A stretch of DNA of 64,000 nt. Origin: Verrucomicrobiaceae bacterium. GTDB lineage: Bacteria > Verrucomicrobiota > Verrucomicrobiia > Verrucomicrobiales > Verrucomicrobiaceae. Below the pieces are notes generated by a model. That model was not told the DNA's origin. It searched no databases and worked only from the letters and a program-made list of their open reading frames with translations. The position numbers and the translations under genes were made by a program. Every line of letters starts with the position of its first letter. Position 1 is the first letter of the stretch. The stretch covers positions 33,638-97,637 of the forward strand of contig JAIBCL010000023.1 of assembly GCA_019694165.1 (NCBI GenBank). The letters are read 5' to 3'. This document shows positions 34,699 to 43,326 of the stretch, piece by piece.

Positions 34699-36198
34699 TT
34701 ACAGGCCCGCGACCTTCGCGGCGGCCCACGCGGTTTTGATGAGATCGAGCAGCGTGCCGGGGCAGCAGCCGACGATGAGCAGCACGGCGGCGAGCAGCAC
34801 GAGCGGGACGCGCTGGCTGAACGCCGGGTCCTTCATGTACAAACCGGAAGCTGCGGTGCCGAAGAAGATCTTGCGATAGGCGCGGAGCATATAGACCGCG
34901 GAGATGACGACGCCCCAGAGCGAGAGGATCGTGGTCCACTGCAGCGCGTTGAGTTTCTCAGGCGACCACAGTTTGGAATCGAAGGTGCCGAGGAAGACCA
35001 TCACTTCGCCCGCGAAGTTCGCGAGGCCGGGCAGGCCGATCGAGGCGAAGGCGGCGAATGCAAAAATCACGGTGAGCAGCGGCGCGTGCGTGGCGAGGCC
35101 GCCGAGCTTGTCGAACTCGAGCGTGCCGAGCTGGTTTCTCATCCGGCCGCAGAGGGCGAATGACAACGCGATGGACACACCATGCGCGAACATGAGGACG
35201 ACCGCGCCTTTGAGCGCCAGTTCCGTTCCGGCGGCGATGCCGAGGAAGATGTAGCCCATGTGCATCACGCTGGAGTTCGCGAGCATGTCATCGAGACGAT
35301 CCTGATGGATGGTGACGAGTCCCATCACGAGGATGTTGCCCAGCAGCATGAGGAGCAGCGCCTGCTGGACCCATTGCGCCTGTGCGCCGAGCGGCAGCAG
35401 CGGCAGCGCGATGCGGAGCAGGCCGTAGAGACCGAATTTCTTCAGCACACCCGCGTGCAGCATGGCGACGGAGGTCGGAGCAGTCGCATAAGCAGGTGCG
35501 GCCCAACTGTGCATCGGGAAGAGGCTGACCAGCGTGCCGAAGCCGAGCAAAAGCACGAAGAAGATCCAGGCCTGCGTGGCGGCGGGAAGGCTGGCGGACT
35601 TGTGAGCGAGCGCCGTGACATCAAACGTGAGCGTCGGGCCTTCGCTGAGATTCAGCACCAGCGCGGCGAGGCCGGCGAGCAACACGAGGCTGCCGAGGCC
35701 GAGGTAAACCGTGATTTTCCAGGCGACCGCACGGCGCGTGGCCTGATCGCCATGACCATGCAGCGCGATCATGAGGAAGGTGGGGATCAACGCGAGCTCG
35801 TGGAAGGCGTAGAGGAAGAAGATGTCGGTGCTGAGGAAGGCGCCGAGCGCACCCGCCGAGATGAGGAGCGATGCGATGTGGAAGACCTTGTCTTTCTCCG
35901 CCACGATCTGCCACACGGCGGCGAAGGTGACGAGCGTGGTGAGCAGCGCGAGGATGAGGCTCATGCCATCGATGCCGACCGCGAAGGAGATCGCCGGATT
36001 TTCGAGCACGACGCGCGAGCTGACGTGCGCGAACTCACCTGGGGCGAGCTTGCTGCCATCAAAGCCGAGCGCGATGCCGCCGATGATGAGCAGATTGATC
36101 AGCGCGGCCGTAATGGACGTGATGCGCGCCGGAGCACCGAGCCAGATGGCCAGGGAGGCGACGATGGGAAGGAAGATGACGATCTCGAGCGGGCTCAT
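34699..36198 (-). CDS. nuoM: NADH-quinone oxidoreductase subunit M
   Basis: A 499-aa proton-pumping antiporter-like subunit. It has the conserved Glu region YAFHELALIPTFLMI, the loop FPMHSWAAPAYATAPTSVAM with a conserved Lys position upstream, and SSVMHMGYIFLGIAAG. It starts 12 bp after nuoL on the minus strand. Confidence 0.95.
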   Translation of the reverse strand: MSPLEIVIFLPIVASLAIWLGAPARITSITAALINLLIIGGIALGFDGSKLAPGEFAHVSSRVVLENPAISFAVGIDGMSLILALLTTLVTFAAVWQIVAEKDKVFHIASLLISAGALGAFLSTDIFFLYAFHELALIPTFLMIALHGHGDQATRRAVAWKITVYLGLGSLVLLAGLAALVLNLSEGPTLTFDVTALAHKSASLPAATQAWIFFVLLLGFGTLVSLFPMHSWAAPAYATAPTSVAMLHAGVLKKFGLYGLLRIALPLLPLGAQAQWVQQALLLMLLGNILVMGLVTIHQDRLDDMLANSSVMHMGYIFLGIAAGTELALKGAVVLMFAHGVSIALSFALCGRMRNQLGTLEFDKLGGLATHAPLLTVIFAFAAFASIGLPGLANFAGEVMVFLGTFDSKLWSPEKLNALQWTTILSLWGVVISAVYMLRAYRKIFFGTAASGLYMKDPAFSQRVPLVLLAAVLLIVGCCPGTLLDLIKTAWAAAKVAGL

Positions 36199-36210
36199 GT
36201 TATTCCTCCA

Positions 36211-38073
36211 TCAACCTCCAATCCTCGGCAGCACGAACACGGCGACGTAAATGGCCAGCACGATGCCGGCTCCGAGCAAGAAGGTGTAGCCCTGCAAATG
36301 GCCGGCCTGCAAAGAGCGGGCGGCCGAGCCGATGCGGCACGCGATGGCGGCTGGCAGACGCGCGATGAGGCCATCGACAAAGATGCGCTCGAGGCCGGTG
36401 ACGATCCATGCGAGGCGATCCTGCGCGTATTTCACGAGACCGGCGTAGAACTCATCGACATAGAATTTGTTCGCGAAGAGCGGGATGTTGAGCGGGTCCT
36501 TGTCCTTGCCTTTGTAGAGCTTGAACGCGAGTGCGACGCCGGCGACGAGCGCGGTGATCGAGACGCCGACGATGAGCCAGTGCGCATCGCTGTGATGCTC
36601 GTGCGGCACCATTGCTTGAAGTCGCTCGCGCACGATTGGCAAAGCCGAGGTCAGGGACAAAATTGAAAGCACGAGTAGCGGGCCGACCATGACGAGCGGC
36701 GGATCGGAGGCGTGGCTGGCGGAGTCGGTGCGTGGCTTGCCGAGGAAGGCCACGATCATGAGGCGGGTCATGTAGAACGCGGTGAGGAAGGCTGTGAACG
36801 CGCCGATGGCGAAGAGGATTTTGCAGTGCTCGTAGGCGGCACCGAGGATGCCTTCCTTGCTCCAGAAGCCGCTCGTCACGAAGGGCACGCCGATCAGCGC
36901 CGCTGTGCCGATGGCAAAGGTGATATAGGTCGCTGGCGTCTGTTTGTTGAGACCGCCCATCTTCCAGATGTCCTGCTCGTGATGGCACGCGTAAATCACC
37001 GCGCCGGAGCCGAGGAAGAGAAGGGCTTTGAAGAAGGCGTGCGTGTAAAGATGGAACATGCCCGCTTCACCCGCGCCCAGGCCGACGGCCATGACCATGT
37101 AGCCGAGCTGCGAGAGCGTGGAGTAGGCGAGGATGCGCTTGATGTCGTTTTGCTGCACCGCCATCAGCGCAGCGAAGATCGCCGTGATGCCGCCGACGCC
37201 TGCGATGACTTCGCCCGCGAATTCGGAAGCGCCGATCAGGAAGCTGACGCGAACCAGCATGTAAACACCTGCGGCCACCATCGTGGCGGCGTGGATCAGC
37301 GCGGAGACAGGCGTCGGGCCTTCCATCGCGTCCGGCAGCCACACATGGAGCGGCACCTGCGCGGATTTGCCGACGGCTCCCATGAAGATGCACAGCGCAG
37401 CGGCGGTGATGACCCACTGGTGGTGTTCCTTCACGTCGTGCAGCGGACCGTTTTTGAAGCTGTCGGCCAGATCGGCGAATTCGACGCTGCCGTGATTGAG
37501 GCCGAACAGCAAAAGGATGCCGATCATGAAGCCGAAGTCGCCAACGCGATTGGTGAGGAAGGCTTTCTTCGCCGCATCGCAGGCGGATGGCTTTTCAAAC
37601 CAGTGGCCGATGAGCAAATACGAACTGAGGCCCACCAGCTCCCAGAAGATGAACATCATCACGAGGTTGTCGGCCAGCACGATGCCCGTCATCGAGAACA
37701 TGAACATCGAGAGCGATCCGAAATAGCGCGGGCGGGCTTCGTCGTCCTTCATATAACCGTGCGAGTAGAGATGCACGAGGAAGCCGATGAAGGTGACGAT
37801 GAAAAGCATCCCGCGGCTCTGGCCGTCTATGATGGCGTTGATGTCGAAATTGATCGTGTCGGTGAGGTGAATGAACGACAGGATGTGCTGCGGCTCGCCG
37901 AAGGGCGTGTCCTTTGCACCGAGCATGATCATGGCGACGATCGCGCAGACGGCGGACGAGCCGATCGAAATCAGCGCGGCAGCGCCTTTGAGCTGCTTGT
38001 GGAGCAAAAGGATGGTGAACGCCGAGAAAAGCGGCAGCAGCAGGACGATCGAAGCAGGCGTGATGGAGTTCAT
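36211..38073 (-). CDS. nuoL: NADH-quinone oxidoreductase subunit L
   Basis: A 620-aa subunit at the far end of the complex I membrane arm. It shows MLFIVTFIGFLVHLYSHGYM, FIFWELVGLSSYLLIGHWF, AQVPLHVWLPDAMEGPTPVS, ILAYSTLSQLGYMVMAVG, and the long lateral helix region at the C-terminus. It follows nuoK after a gap of about 21 bp. Confidence 0.96.
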   Translation of the reverse strand: MNSITPASIVLLLPLFSAFTILLLHKQLKGAAALISIGSSAVCAIVAMIMLGAKDTPFGEPQHILSFIHLTDTINFDINAIIDGQSRGMLFIVTFIGFLVHLYSHGYMKDDEARPRYFGSLSMFMFSMTGIVLADNLVMMFIFWELVGLSSYLLIGHWFEKPSACDAAKKAFLTNRVGDFGFMIGILLLFGLNHGSVEFADLADSFKNGPLHDVKEHHQWVITAAALCIFMGAVGKSAQVPLHVWLPDAMEGPTPVSALIHAATMVAAGVYMLVRVSFLIGASEFAGEVIAGVGGITAIFAALMAVQQNDIKRILAYSTLSQLGYMVMAVGLGAGEAGMFHLYTHAFFKALLFLGSGAVIYACHHEQDIWKMGGLNKQTPATYITFAIGTAALIGVPFVTSGFWSKEGILGAAYEHCKILFAIGAFTAFLTAFYMTRLMIVAFLGKPRTDSASHASDPPLVMVGPLLVLSILSLTSALPIVRERLQAMVPHEHHSDAHWLIVGVSITALVAGVALAFKLYKGKDKDPLNIPLFANKFYVDEFYAGLVKYAQDRLAWIVTGLERIFVDGLIARLPAAIACRIGSAARSLQAGHLQGYTFLLGAGIVLAIYVAVFVLPRIGG

Positions 38074-38094
38074 TCGGTGTTCCGGCGTTCCTGG

Positions 38095-38412
38095 TCAGCC
38101 CTGCATCTTCGTGACCGACTCGACGTCGATGCTGTTCTTCGCGCGATAAACGGCGACGATGATGGCCAGACCGACGGCGACCTCTGCCGCGGCGACGGTG
38201 ATGGTGAAAAACACAAGCGCCTGCGCCGAGTAATCCGGCAGCCCATCGGTCAGATGGAAGCGCGAGAAAGCCACCAGCGCGAGATTCGCGGAGCTGAGCA
38301 TCATCTCGAGGCACATGTAGATGACGAGAATGTTCCGCCGCACGACCACACCGGCGAGCCCAAGCGCAAAAAGCGCGCCGCTGACGAAGAGGTAGTGATT
38401 CAGCGTGATCAT
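38095..38412 (-). CDS. nuoK: NADH-quinone oxidoreductase subunit K
   Basis: A 105-aa three-helix subunit (YLFVSGALFALGLAGVV, CLEMMLSSANLALVAFSR with the key membrane Glu, VAAAEVAVGLAIIVAVYR with the second Glu). Its ATG overlaps the nuoJ stop by 4 bp, so translation is probably coupled. Confidence 0.95.
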   Translation of the reverse strand: MITLNHYLFVSGALFALGLAGVVVRRNILVIYMCLEMMLSSANLALVAFSRFHLTDGLPDYSAQALVFFTITVAAAEVAVGLAIIVAVYRAKNSIDVESVTKMQG

Positions 38413-38999
38413 TCGCGGCCTCCCTTCGGTGAATTTTCCTTCTTGCTCAGCACCACGACACCGACCGTGCCGACGAGCAGCAGCAGGCCGACCATCTGGA
38501 GGTGGAAGCCATACTTGTGATAAAGCTGCAGACCCATGAGCTTCGTGTCGGGCAACTGGCCTGCTTTGAGATCGTTCGCGATCGTCGGCAGCGCCTTGTC
38601 ACCCATGGCGACGAGCGCCTGCTGCGGACGGAGTTGCGCATCAGTCGTCGATTTGCGCCCCGCTTCGAATCCGGTCAGCACAGCCGCCACCTGCATGATG
38701 AGCACCACAAACAGCAGCACCGCAGCCGCGACGGCGGCGTAGTTCGGTTTCAACTTCTCCGCTGCTTTGATGTCGAGCAGCATGATGATGAAGAGGAAGA
38801 GCACCATCACCGCGCCCGCATAGACGAGCACCTGAATGGTGCCGATGAAATAGGCATCGAGGCTCACAAACAGCGCCGCCAGCCCGACGAAACTCACCGC
38901 CAGCGACAGCGCACTGGTCACCGGATTCTTCGACGCGATGACCATCGCCCCGAAAAGGAGCGTGATCGCGGCGAAGATGTAGAAGAGCGGCGAGGACAT
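38409..38999 (-). CDS. nuoJ: NADH-quinone oxidoreductase subunit J
   Basis: A 196-aa membrane subunit with five hydrophobic segments (VIASKNPVTSALSLAVSFVG, DAYFIGTIQVLVYAGAVMVL, the family signature). The loop of about 40 residues between the last helices is somewhat long. It begins 3 bp after nuoI. Confidence 0.94.
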   Translation of the reverse strand: MSSPLFYIFAAITLLFGAMVIASKNPVTSALSLAVSFVGLAALFVSLDAYFIGTIQVLVYAGAVMVLFLFIIMLLDIKAAEKLKPNYAAVAAAVLLFVVLIMQVAAVLTGFEAGRKSTTDAQLRPQQALVAMGDKALPTIANDLKAGQLPDTKLMGLQLYHKYGFHLQMVGLLLLVGTVGVVVLSKKENSPKGGRE

Positions 39000-39002
39000 G
39001 TC

Positions 39003-39548
39003 TTACTTCAATTCGTTCCACTTGTTCACCAGCCCCACGCGCTTCCCGCCGATCTCATACAGGCGCTTCTTGTCGTGCAGCATCTCGGCACGCGACGTGC
39101 CGGTGATGGCGTAGTCTTTGCGCAAGAAGATGGCCTGCTCGGGGCAGACTTCCTCGCACATGCCGCAGTAGATGCAGCGGATCATGTCGATATCGAATTC
39201 CTTCGGCCGCTTCTCCACCTTCGCCCATGGATCGTCGCTCGGAATCTCGCCCGGAATGATCTTGATGGCCTTTGGCGGACAAATGAACTCGCAAAGCTGG
39301 CAGCTCACGCAGCGCTCGCGGCCATGCTCGTCGGTCACCAGCGCAGGCGCGCCGCGGTAGTAGTCCGGCAGATGCGAGTCCCACTTCTGCTCCGGATACT
39401 CCATCGTCGTCTTTTCCTTCCGGCCGATGAGCAGGAAGAGATTCTTGATCGCGTGAGCCAGCGTGAGCTTCATGCCCTTGATGAAGGGCGAGATGAACCA
39501 CTTCTCGTGCCAGGCAAGCTTGGGGCGTTGAACGGTGATGGTAGCCAT
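39003..39548 (-). CDS. nuoI: NADH-quinone oxidoreductase subunit I
   Basis: A 181-aa peripheral-arm subunit with two ferredoxin-type [4Fe-4S] motifs, CVSCQLCEFICPPKA and CIYCGMCEEVCPEQA, which hold clusters N6a and N6b. It passes electrons toward the quinone. It starts 10 bp after nuoH. Confidence 0.96.
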   Translation of the reverse strand: MATITVQRPKLAWHEKWFISPFIKGMKLTLAHAIKNLFLLIGRKEKTTMEYPEQKWDSHLPDYYRGAPALVTDEHGRERCVSCQLCEFICPPKAIKIIPGEIPSDDPWAKVEKRPKEFDIDMIRCIYCGMCEEVCPEQAIFLRKDYAITGTSRAEMLHDKKRLYEIGGKRVGLVNKWNELK

Positions 39549-39558
39549 GGTTTGCGCG

Positions 39559-40776
39559 TTACTTCAATGGGCACCAGATGAGAATCCCGGCCGTGAGGAT
39601 GACGTTCACGAGCGCGAGTTCGAAGAAAACTTTCCAGCCGAGAGCCATGAGCTGGTCGAAACGGAAACGCGGAAGCGTCCAGCGCACCCAGATGAAGAAG
39701 AGGATGCAGCCGAAGACCTTCGCGAAGAACGTGGCGATGTGCAGGAGGCCCGTGTAGAGCGGCGTGGCGCCGGGGACGAAGTGGAATTGCAGGCCGGTCA
39801 GCTTCGAGAGCAGCGGCGCAAAGGGAATGCTCCAGCCGCCGAGGAAGAGTGTGACGGCGAGACCCGAGCCGATGATCATCGCCGCGTATTCACCGAGGAA
39901 GAAAAGCGCGAATTTCATCGAGCTGTATTCGGTGTGGTAACCGGCGACGAGTTCCGTTTCGCACTCCGCGAGGTCGAATGGCGTGCGGTTCGTCTCGGCG
40001 AACATCGAGATGGTGAAGATGACGAACGAGATGCAAACTGGAATCCAAAGCAACCAGCGACCAAAGTGCCAACCGTTGCTCCAGGGTGCCGAGTCACCCC
40101 ACAAGGGCACAAGCAGCCAGCCGTTTGCGTCTTGATAGGCGGACATCTTCGAGAGATTCAGCTCGCCGAAGATCATGAGCACCGGGATGATCGAGAGCCC
40201 GAGCGAGATCTCATACGAGATCATTTGCGACGACGAACGCACGCCGCCGAGGAAGGGATACTTGGAGTTCGACGACCAGCCGGCCAGCACGATACCGTAA
40301 ACGCCGAGCGACGAGATCGCGAACATGTAGAGCGGACCGACATTCAGATCCGCGATCACGGACTTGATCGGCTGCGCAATGCCAAACCAGTTCAGATCCA
40401 GCTCGCTGCCGAAGGGCATCACCGCGCAGGTGAGCAGTGCCGGCACCATCGTGAGGCACGGCGCGAGCCAGTAGTAGAATTTGTTCACGTGCCCCGGCGT
40501 GAAGTCTTCCTTCAGGATGAACTTCAGGCCGTCCGCCATCGGCTGGAGCAGGCCACCGATGCCGAGAATCTGGATGTCCTTTTTGAATCCGAAGAGCGTC
40601 AGCGGGATGCCCGTGCGGTTTGGGCCGACGCGATCCTGAATGATGGCGCTGAAGCGACGCTCGGCATACACCGAGTAGGCCACCATCGGCAGGATGACCG
40701 CGAAGACGAGCAGGACGATCTTCACAGCGGAGATGGCGAGGAAGAAGAGATCGATGCTGGCGAAAAGCGCGTCCAT
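39559..40776 (-). CDS. nuoH: NADH-quinone oxidoreductase subunit H
   Basis: A 405-aa membrane subunit that forms most of the quinone chamber. Family marks: AERRFSAIIQDRVGPNRTG, GLLQPMADGLKFILKED, FAETNRTPFDLAECETELVAG. It is about 80 residues longer than the Escherichia coli protein, with an insertion near residues 225-255. It is the first gene of the minus-strand run, and its promoter carries the same dyad and -35/-10 arrangement as nuoG. Confidence 0.96.
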   Translation of the reverse strand: MDALFASIDLFFLAISAVKIVLLVFAVILPMVAYSVYAERRFSAIIQDRVGPNRTGIPLTLFGFKKDIQILGIGGLLQPMADGLKFILKEDFTPGHVNKFYYWLAPCLTMVPALLTCAVMPFGSELDLNWFGIAQPIKSVIADLNVGPLYMFAISSLGVYGIVLAGWSSNSKYPFLGGVRSSSQMISYEISLGLSIIPVLMIFGELNLSKMSAYQDANGWLLVPLWGDSAPWSNGWHFGRWLLWIPVCISFVIFTISMFAETNRTPFDLAECETELVAGYHTEYSSMKFALFFLGEYAAMIIGSGLAVTLFLGGWSIPFAPLLSKLTGLQFHFVPGATPLYTGLLHIATFFAKVFGCILFFIWVRWTLPRFRFDQLMALGWKVFFELALVNVILTAGILIWCPLK

Positions 40777-40793
40777 TGCGGAGAAGGCCGTGC

Positions 40794-40847
40794 ATTATCT
40801 GGAAGGCGTTCCTCCCGGCAACCCGATTTTGTGAAAAGTTTCACAAA
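40794..40847 (-). promoter_or_regulatory. nuoH promoter with CRP-like dyad
   Basis: Read on the minus strand: a 20-bp dyad TTTGTGAAACTTTTCACAAA (40847-40828; half-sites TGTGA-N6-TCACA), then TTGCCG (40821-40816) as -35, exactly 16 bp, and GATAAT (40799-40794) as -10. The ATG follows 17 nt later. The same arrangement, with the shared segment ATCGGGTTGCCGG, precedes nuoG. Confidence 0.75.
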
Positions 40848-41037
40848 GTGGCTCGGTGCTTCCCGGGAAGTGCGCCACATGGAGTGGAATCTGCCGTGAA
40901 TCGGAAACCTGCGGGCCGCCGAACTGGTCATGTTGTGGGCATGCCGCCGGGAACGCGCCTATCCCGGCCATCCCGAGGGTGGCGGCATCTCCCCGCTTGC
41001 GATGCCTGCCGGACTGCGCTTGATGCGCGCTCGTTCA

Positions 41038-42630
41038 ATGACCGTCGCCGAAGAAATCAAACGCCGCCGCACCTTTGCCATCATTTCGCATCCGGATGCC
41101 GGCAAGACCACGCTCACGGAGAAGCTGCTGCTCTATGGCGGCGCGGTGCAGCTCGCGGGATCGGTGACGGCGCGCAAGAACCAGCGCGCGACGACGAGCG
41201 ACTGGATGGAGCTGGAAAAGCAGCGCGGCATCTCGGTATCATCGACGGTGCTGCAATTCGAATACGGCGGCTGCGTGGTGAACCTGCTCGACACGCCGGG
41301 CCACAAGGATTTCTCGGAGGACACCTATCGCGTGCTCACCGCCGTCGATGCCGCGATCATGGTGATTGACGCGGGCAAGGGCATCGAGAGCCAGACGCGG
41401 AAGCTCTTTGAAGTGTGCCGGAAGCGCGGCGTGCCGATCTTCACCTTCATGAACAAGCTCGACCGGCCCGCGCGTCCGCCGCTGGAGCTGCTCGATGAAC
41501 TGGAGACCGTGCTAGGGATCGGCGCGTGCGCGATGAACTGGCCGCTGGGCCTCGGCGACCGCTTCACCGGCGTGTATGACCGGCGCGATTCGACGGTGCA
41601 TCTCTTCGAGCGCACGGTGCGCGGTGCGCATCGAGCGCCGGAGCGCGTCGGCGGACTTGGCGACGCGTTTGTGACGGAGCACGTCGAAGAACATGCCCTG
41701 CGCGATGCGGTCGATGAGCTGGACATGCTCGAGGGTGCGGGCCATGCGTTCGATCAGGCGCTCGTCGAGAAAGGCGAGCTGACGCCGGTGTTCTTCGGCA
41801 GCGCAAGCAACAACTTCGGTGTGCAACTGTTGCTCGACGCCTTTTTGAAAATGGCGCCGCCGCCGCGTGCGCGCGTGGCGGATGGCCGGACGATCGAGCC
41901 GACCTCGCCGTTTTTTTCGTCGTTCGTCTTCAAGATCCAGGCAAACATGGATCCGCGGCATCGCGACCGCATTTACTTCATCCGCATCGTCTCGGGCCGC
42001 TTCGAGCGCGACATGATCGCGCTGAACTCGCGGATCAGGCAGAAGATGCGCATGGCCAATTCGCAGAAGCTCTTCGCGCGCGAGCGCGAGACGCTCGACG
42101 AGGCATTTGCCGGCGATGTGGTCGGAGTCGTGGGCAATTACGATCTGCGCATCGGCGACACGCTCGCGGATACGGCGGACATTCATTTCGACGAGACGCC
42201 GCGCTTCGTGCCGGAGACATTCGCATATCTGCATCCGACCTCGACCGCGCAGTTCAAGCGCTTCCGTGAAGGTCTCGAGCAGCTCCTGCAGGAGGGCGTG
42301 GTGCAGCAGTTCTTCCAGCCGCATCTCATGCAGCGCGTGCCATTGCTCGGTGCCGTGGGGCCGCTGCAATTTGAAGTCGTGCAGTATCGATTGAAGTCGG
42401 AATACAACGCCGACTCGCGGCTCGAGGTGGCGCCTTACAAGCACATCCGCTGGCTCGGCCGCAAGGACGGCGGGCCGTGGAATGACGACGAGGTGAACAT
42501 GCCGAGCGACGCCGCGCTGGCCCGCGACACCGACGACCGGCCCGTGATCCTGCTGGCCGACGTCTGGGCCGAGCGCTTCTTCACCACGCGCAATGAAGGG
42601 CTGACCATCTCCGAGTCGCCGCTGACATGA
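41038..42630 (+). CDS. prfC: Peptide chain release factor 3
   Basis: A 530-aa translational GTPase that recycles RF1/RF2 from the ribosome. It has G1 [10 protein letters not shown], the switch region [15 protein letters not shown]3 [14 protein letters not shown] and G4 NKLDR, then RF3-type domains II and III ([20 protein letters not shown]). The frame extends to 40930 without a plausible start; the ATG at 41038 begins [15 protein letters not shown], the family N-terminus. It overlaps rnhA by 4 bp (ATGA) and is divergent from nuoH. Confidence 0.95.
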   Translation: MTVAEEIKRRRTFAIISHPDAGKTTLTEKLLLYGGAVQLAGSVTARKNQRATTSDWMELEKQRGISVSSTVLQFEYGGCVVNLLDTPGHKDFSEDTYRVLTAVDAAIMVIDAGKGIESQTRKLFEVCRKRGVPIFTFMNKLDRPARPPLELLDELETVLGIGACAMNWPLGLGDRFTGVYDRRDSTVHLFERTVRGAHRAPERVGGLGDAFVTEHVEEHALRDAVDELDMLEGAGHAFDQALVEKGELTPVFFGSASNNFGVQLLLDAFLKMAPPPRARVADGRTIEPTSPFFSSFVFKIQANMDPRHRDRIYFIRIVSGRFERDMIALNSRIRQKMRMANSQKLFARERETLDEAFAGDVVGVVGNYDLRIGDTLADTADIHFDETPRFVPETFAYLHPTSTAQFKRFREGLEQLLQEGVVQQFFQPHLMQRVPLLGAVGPLQFEVVQYRLKSEYNADSRLEVAPYKHIRWLGRKDGGPWNDDEVNMPSDAALARDTDDRPVILLADVWAERFFTTRNEGLTISESPLT

Positions 42631-43154
42631 GCGAGCCTCTTCCGAAGGTGACCGTTCACACCGACGGCGGCTGCCAGGGAAATCCCGGCGTCGGAGGCTG
42701 GGCCGCGGTGCTCGAGAGCAAAGGCCGGCGCAAGGAAATCAGCGGCGGCGAACCCGCGACGACGAACAACCGCATGGAGTTGCGCGCCGCGATCGAGGCG
42801 CTGAATGCGCTGAACAAACCGTGCGACGTGATCCTGCACACCGACTCCGAATACCTGCGCAACGGCATCACCAAATGGCTTCACGGCTGGAAGCGCAACG
42901 GCTGGCGCACATCGACAAAGCAGCCGGTGAAGAACGCCGATCTGTGGAGCGCGCTCGACGATGCGGTGCGTCGGCACAAGGTTCACTGGCAGTGGGTGAA
43001 GGGCCATGCGGGCATCGACGATAACGAACGCTGCGACCAGCTCGCCGGCGCGGCGATGAAGAAAATCCGCGAGACCTTCACGCACCGGCAGCTCGACGAA
43101 GCGATGCGGCGATTCAAGGATGGCGACGGCGAGGCATCTGGATCGCTGCTTTGA
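42627..43154 (+). CDS. rnhA: Ribonuclease HI
   Basis: A 175-aa enzyme that cuts RNA in RNA:DNA hybrids. Catalytic residues are in place: Asp in [11 protein letters not shown], Glu in [12 protein letters not shown], Asp in LHTDSEYL and Asp in NERCDQLA, with the VKGHAG basic loop. It has a short C-terminal extension of about 25 residues beyond the standard length. Its ATG overlaps the prfC stop, so the two are translated together. Confidence 0.95.
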   Translation: MSEPLPKVTVHTDGGCQGNPGVGGWAAVLESKGRRKEISGGEPATTNNRMELRAAIEALNALNKPCDVILHTDSEYLRNGITKWLHGWKRNGWRTSTKQPVKNADLWSALDDAVRRHKVHWQWVKGHAGIDDNERCDQLAGAAMKKIRETFTHRQLDEAMRRFKDGDGEASGSLL

Positions 43155-43247
43155 CCCGCCGTGCCCCCATCTCACGCTCCGTCTCTGGTCCGGAGCTTGT
43201 CCTGATCCGGCGATCATTTGTGGTGTTTGTCACCTTGCGCTTCCGAC

Positions 43248-43301
43248 TTTGTGAATCTTTTCACAAAATCGGGTTGCCGGACGGAATCGCACTTGGATAA
43301 T
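43248..43301 (+). promoter_or_regulatory. nuoG promoter with CRP-like dyad
   Basis: A 20-bp dyad TTTGTGAATCTTTTCACAAA (43248-43267; TGTGA-N6-TCACA), 6 bp, TTGCCG (43274-43279) as -35, 16 bp, GATAAT (43296-43301) as -10. The ATG at 43300 lies inside the -10, so the real nuoG start is probably 43327. The dyad centre would be near -50 from the predicted transcription start. Confidence 0.75.
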
Positions 43302-43326
43302 GCGCAGCCCGTCTCTTTTCTCCACG

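Noticed and set aside
43300..43302. ATG at 43300 as the nuoG start
   Set aside because: It overlaps the predicted -10 hexamer GATAAT; the ATG at 43327 is in the same frame and leaves a normal leader.
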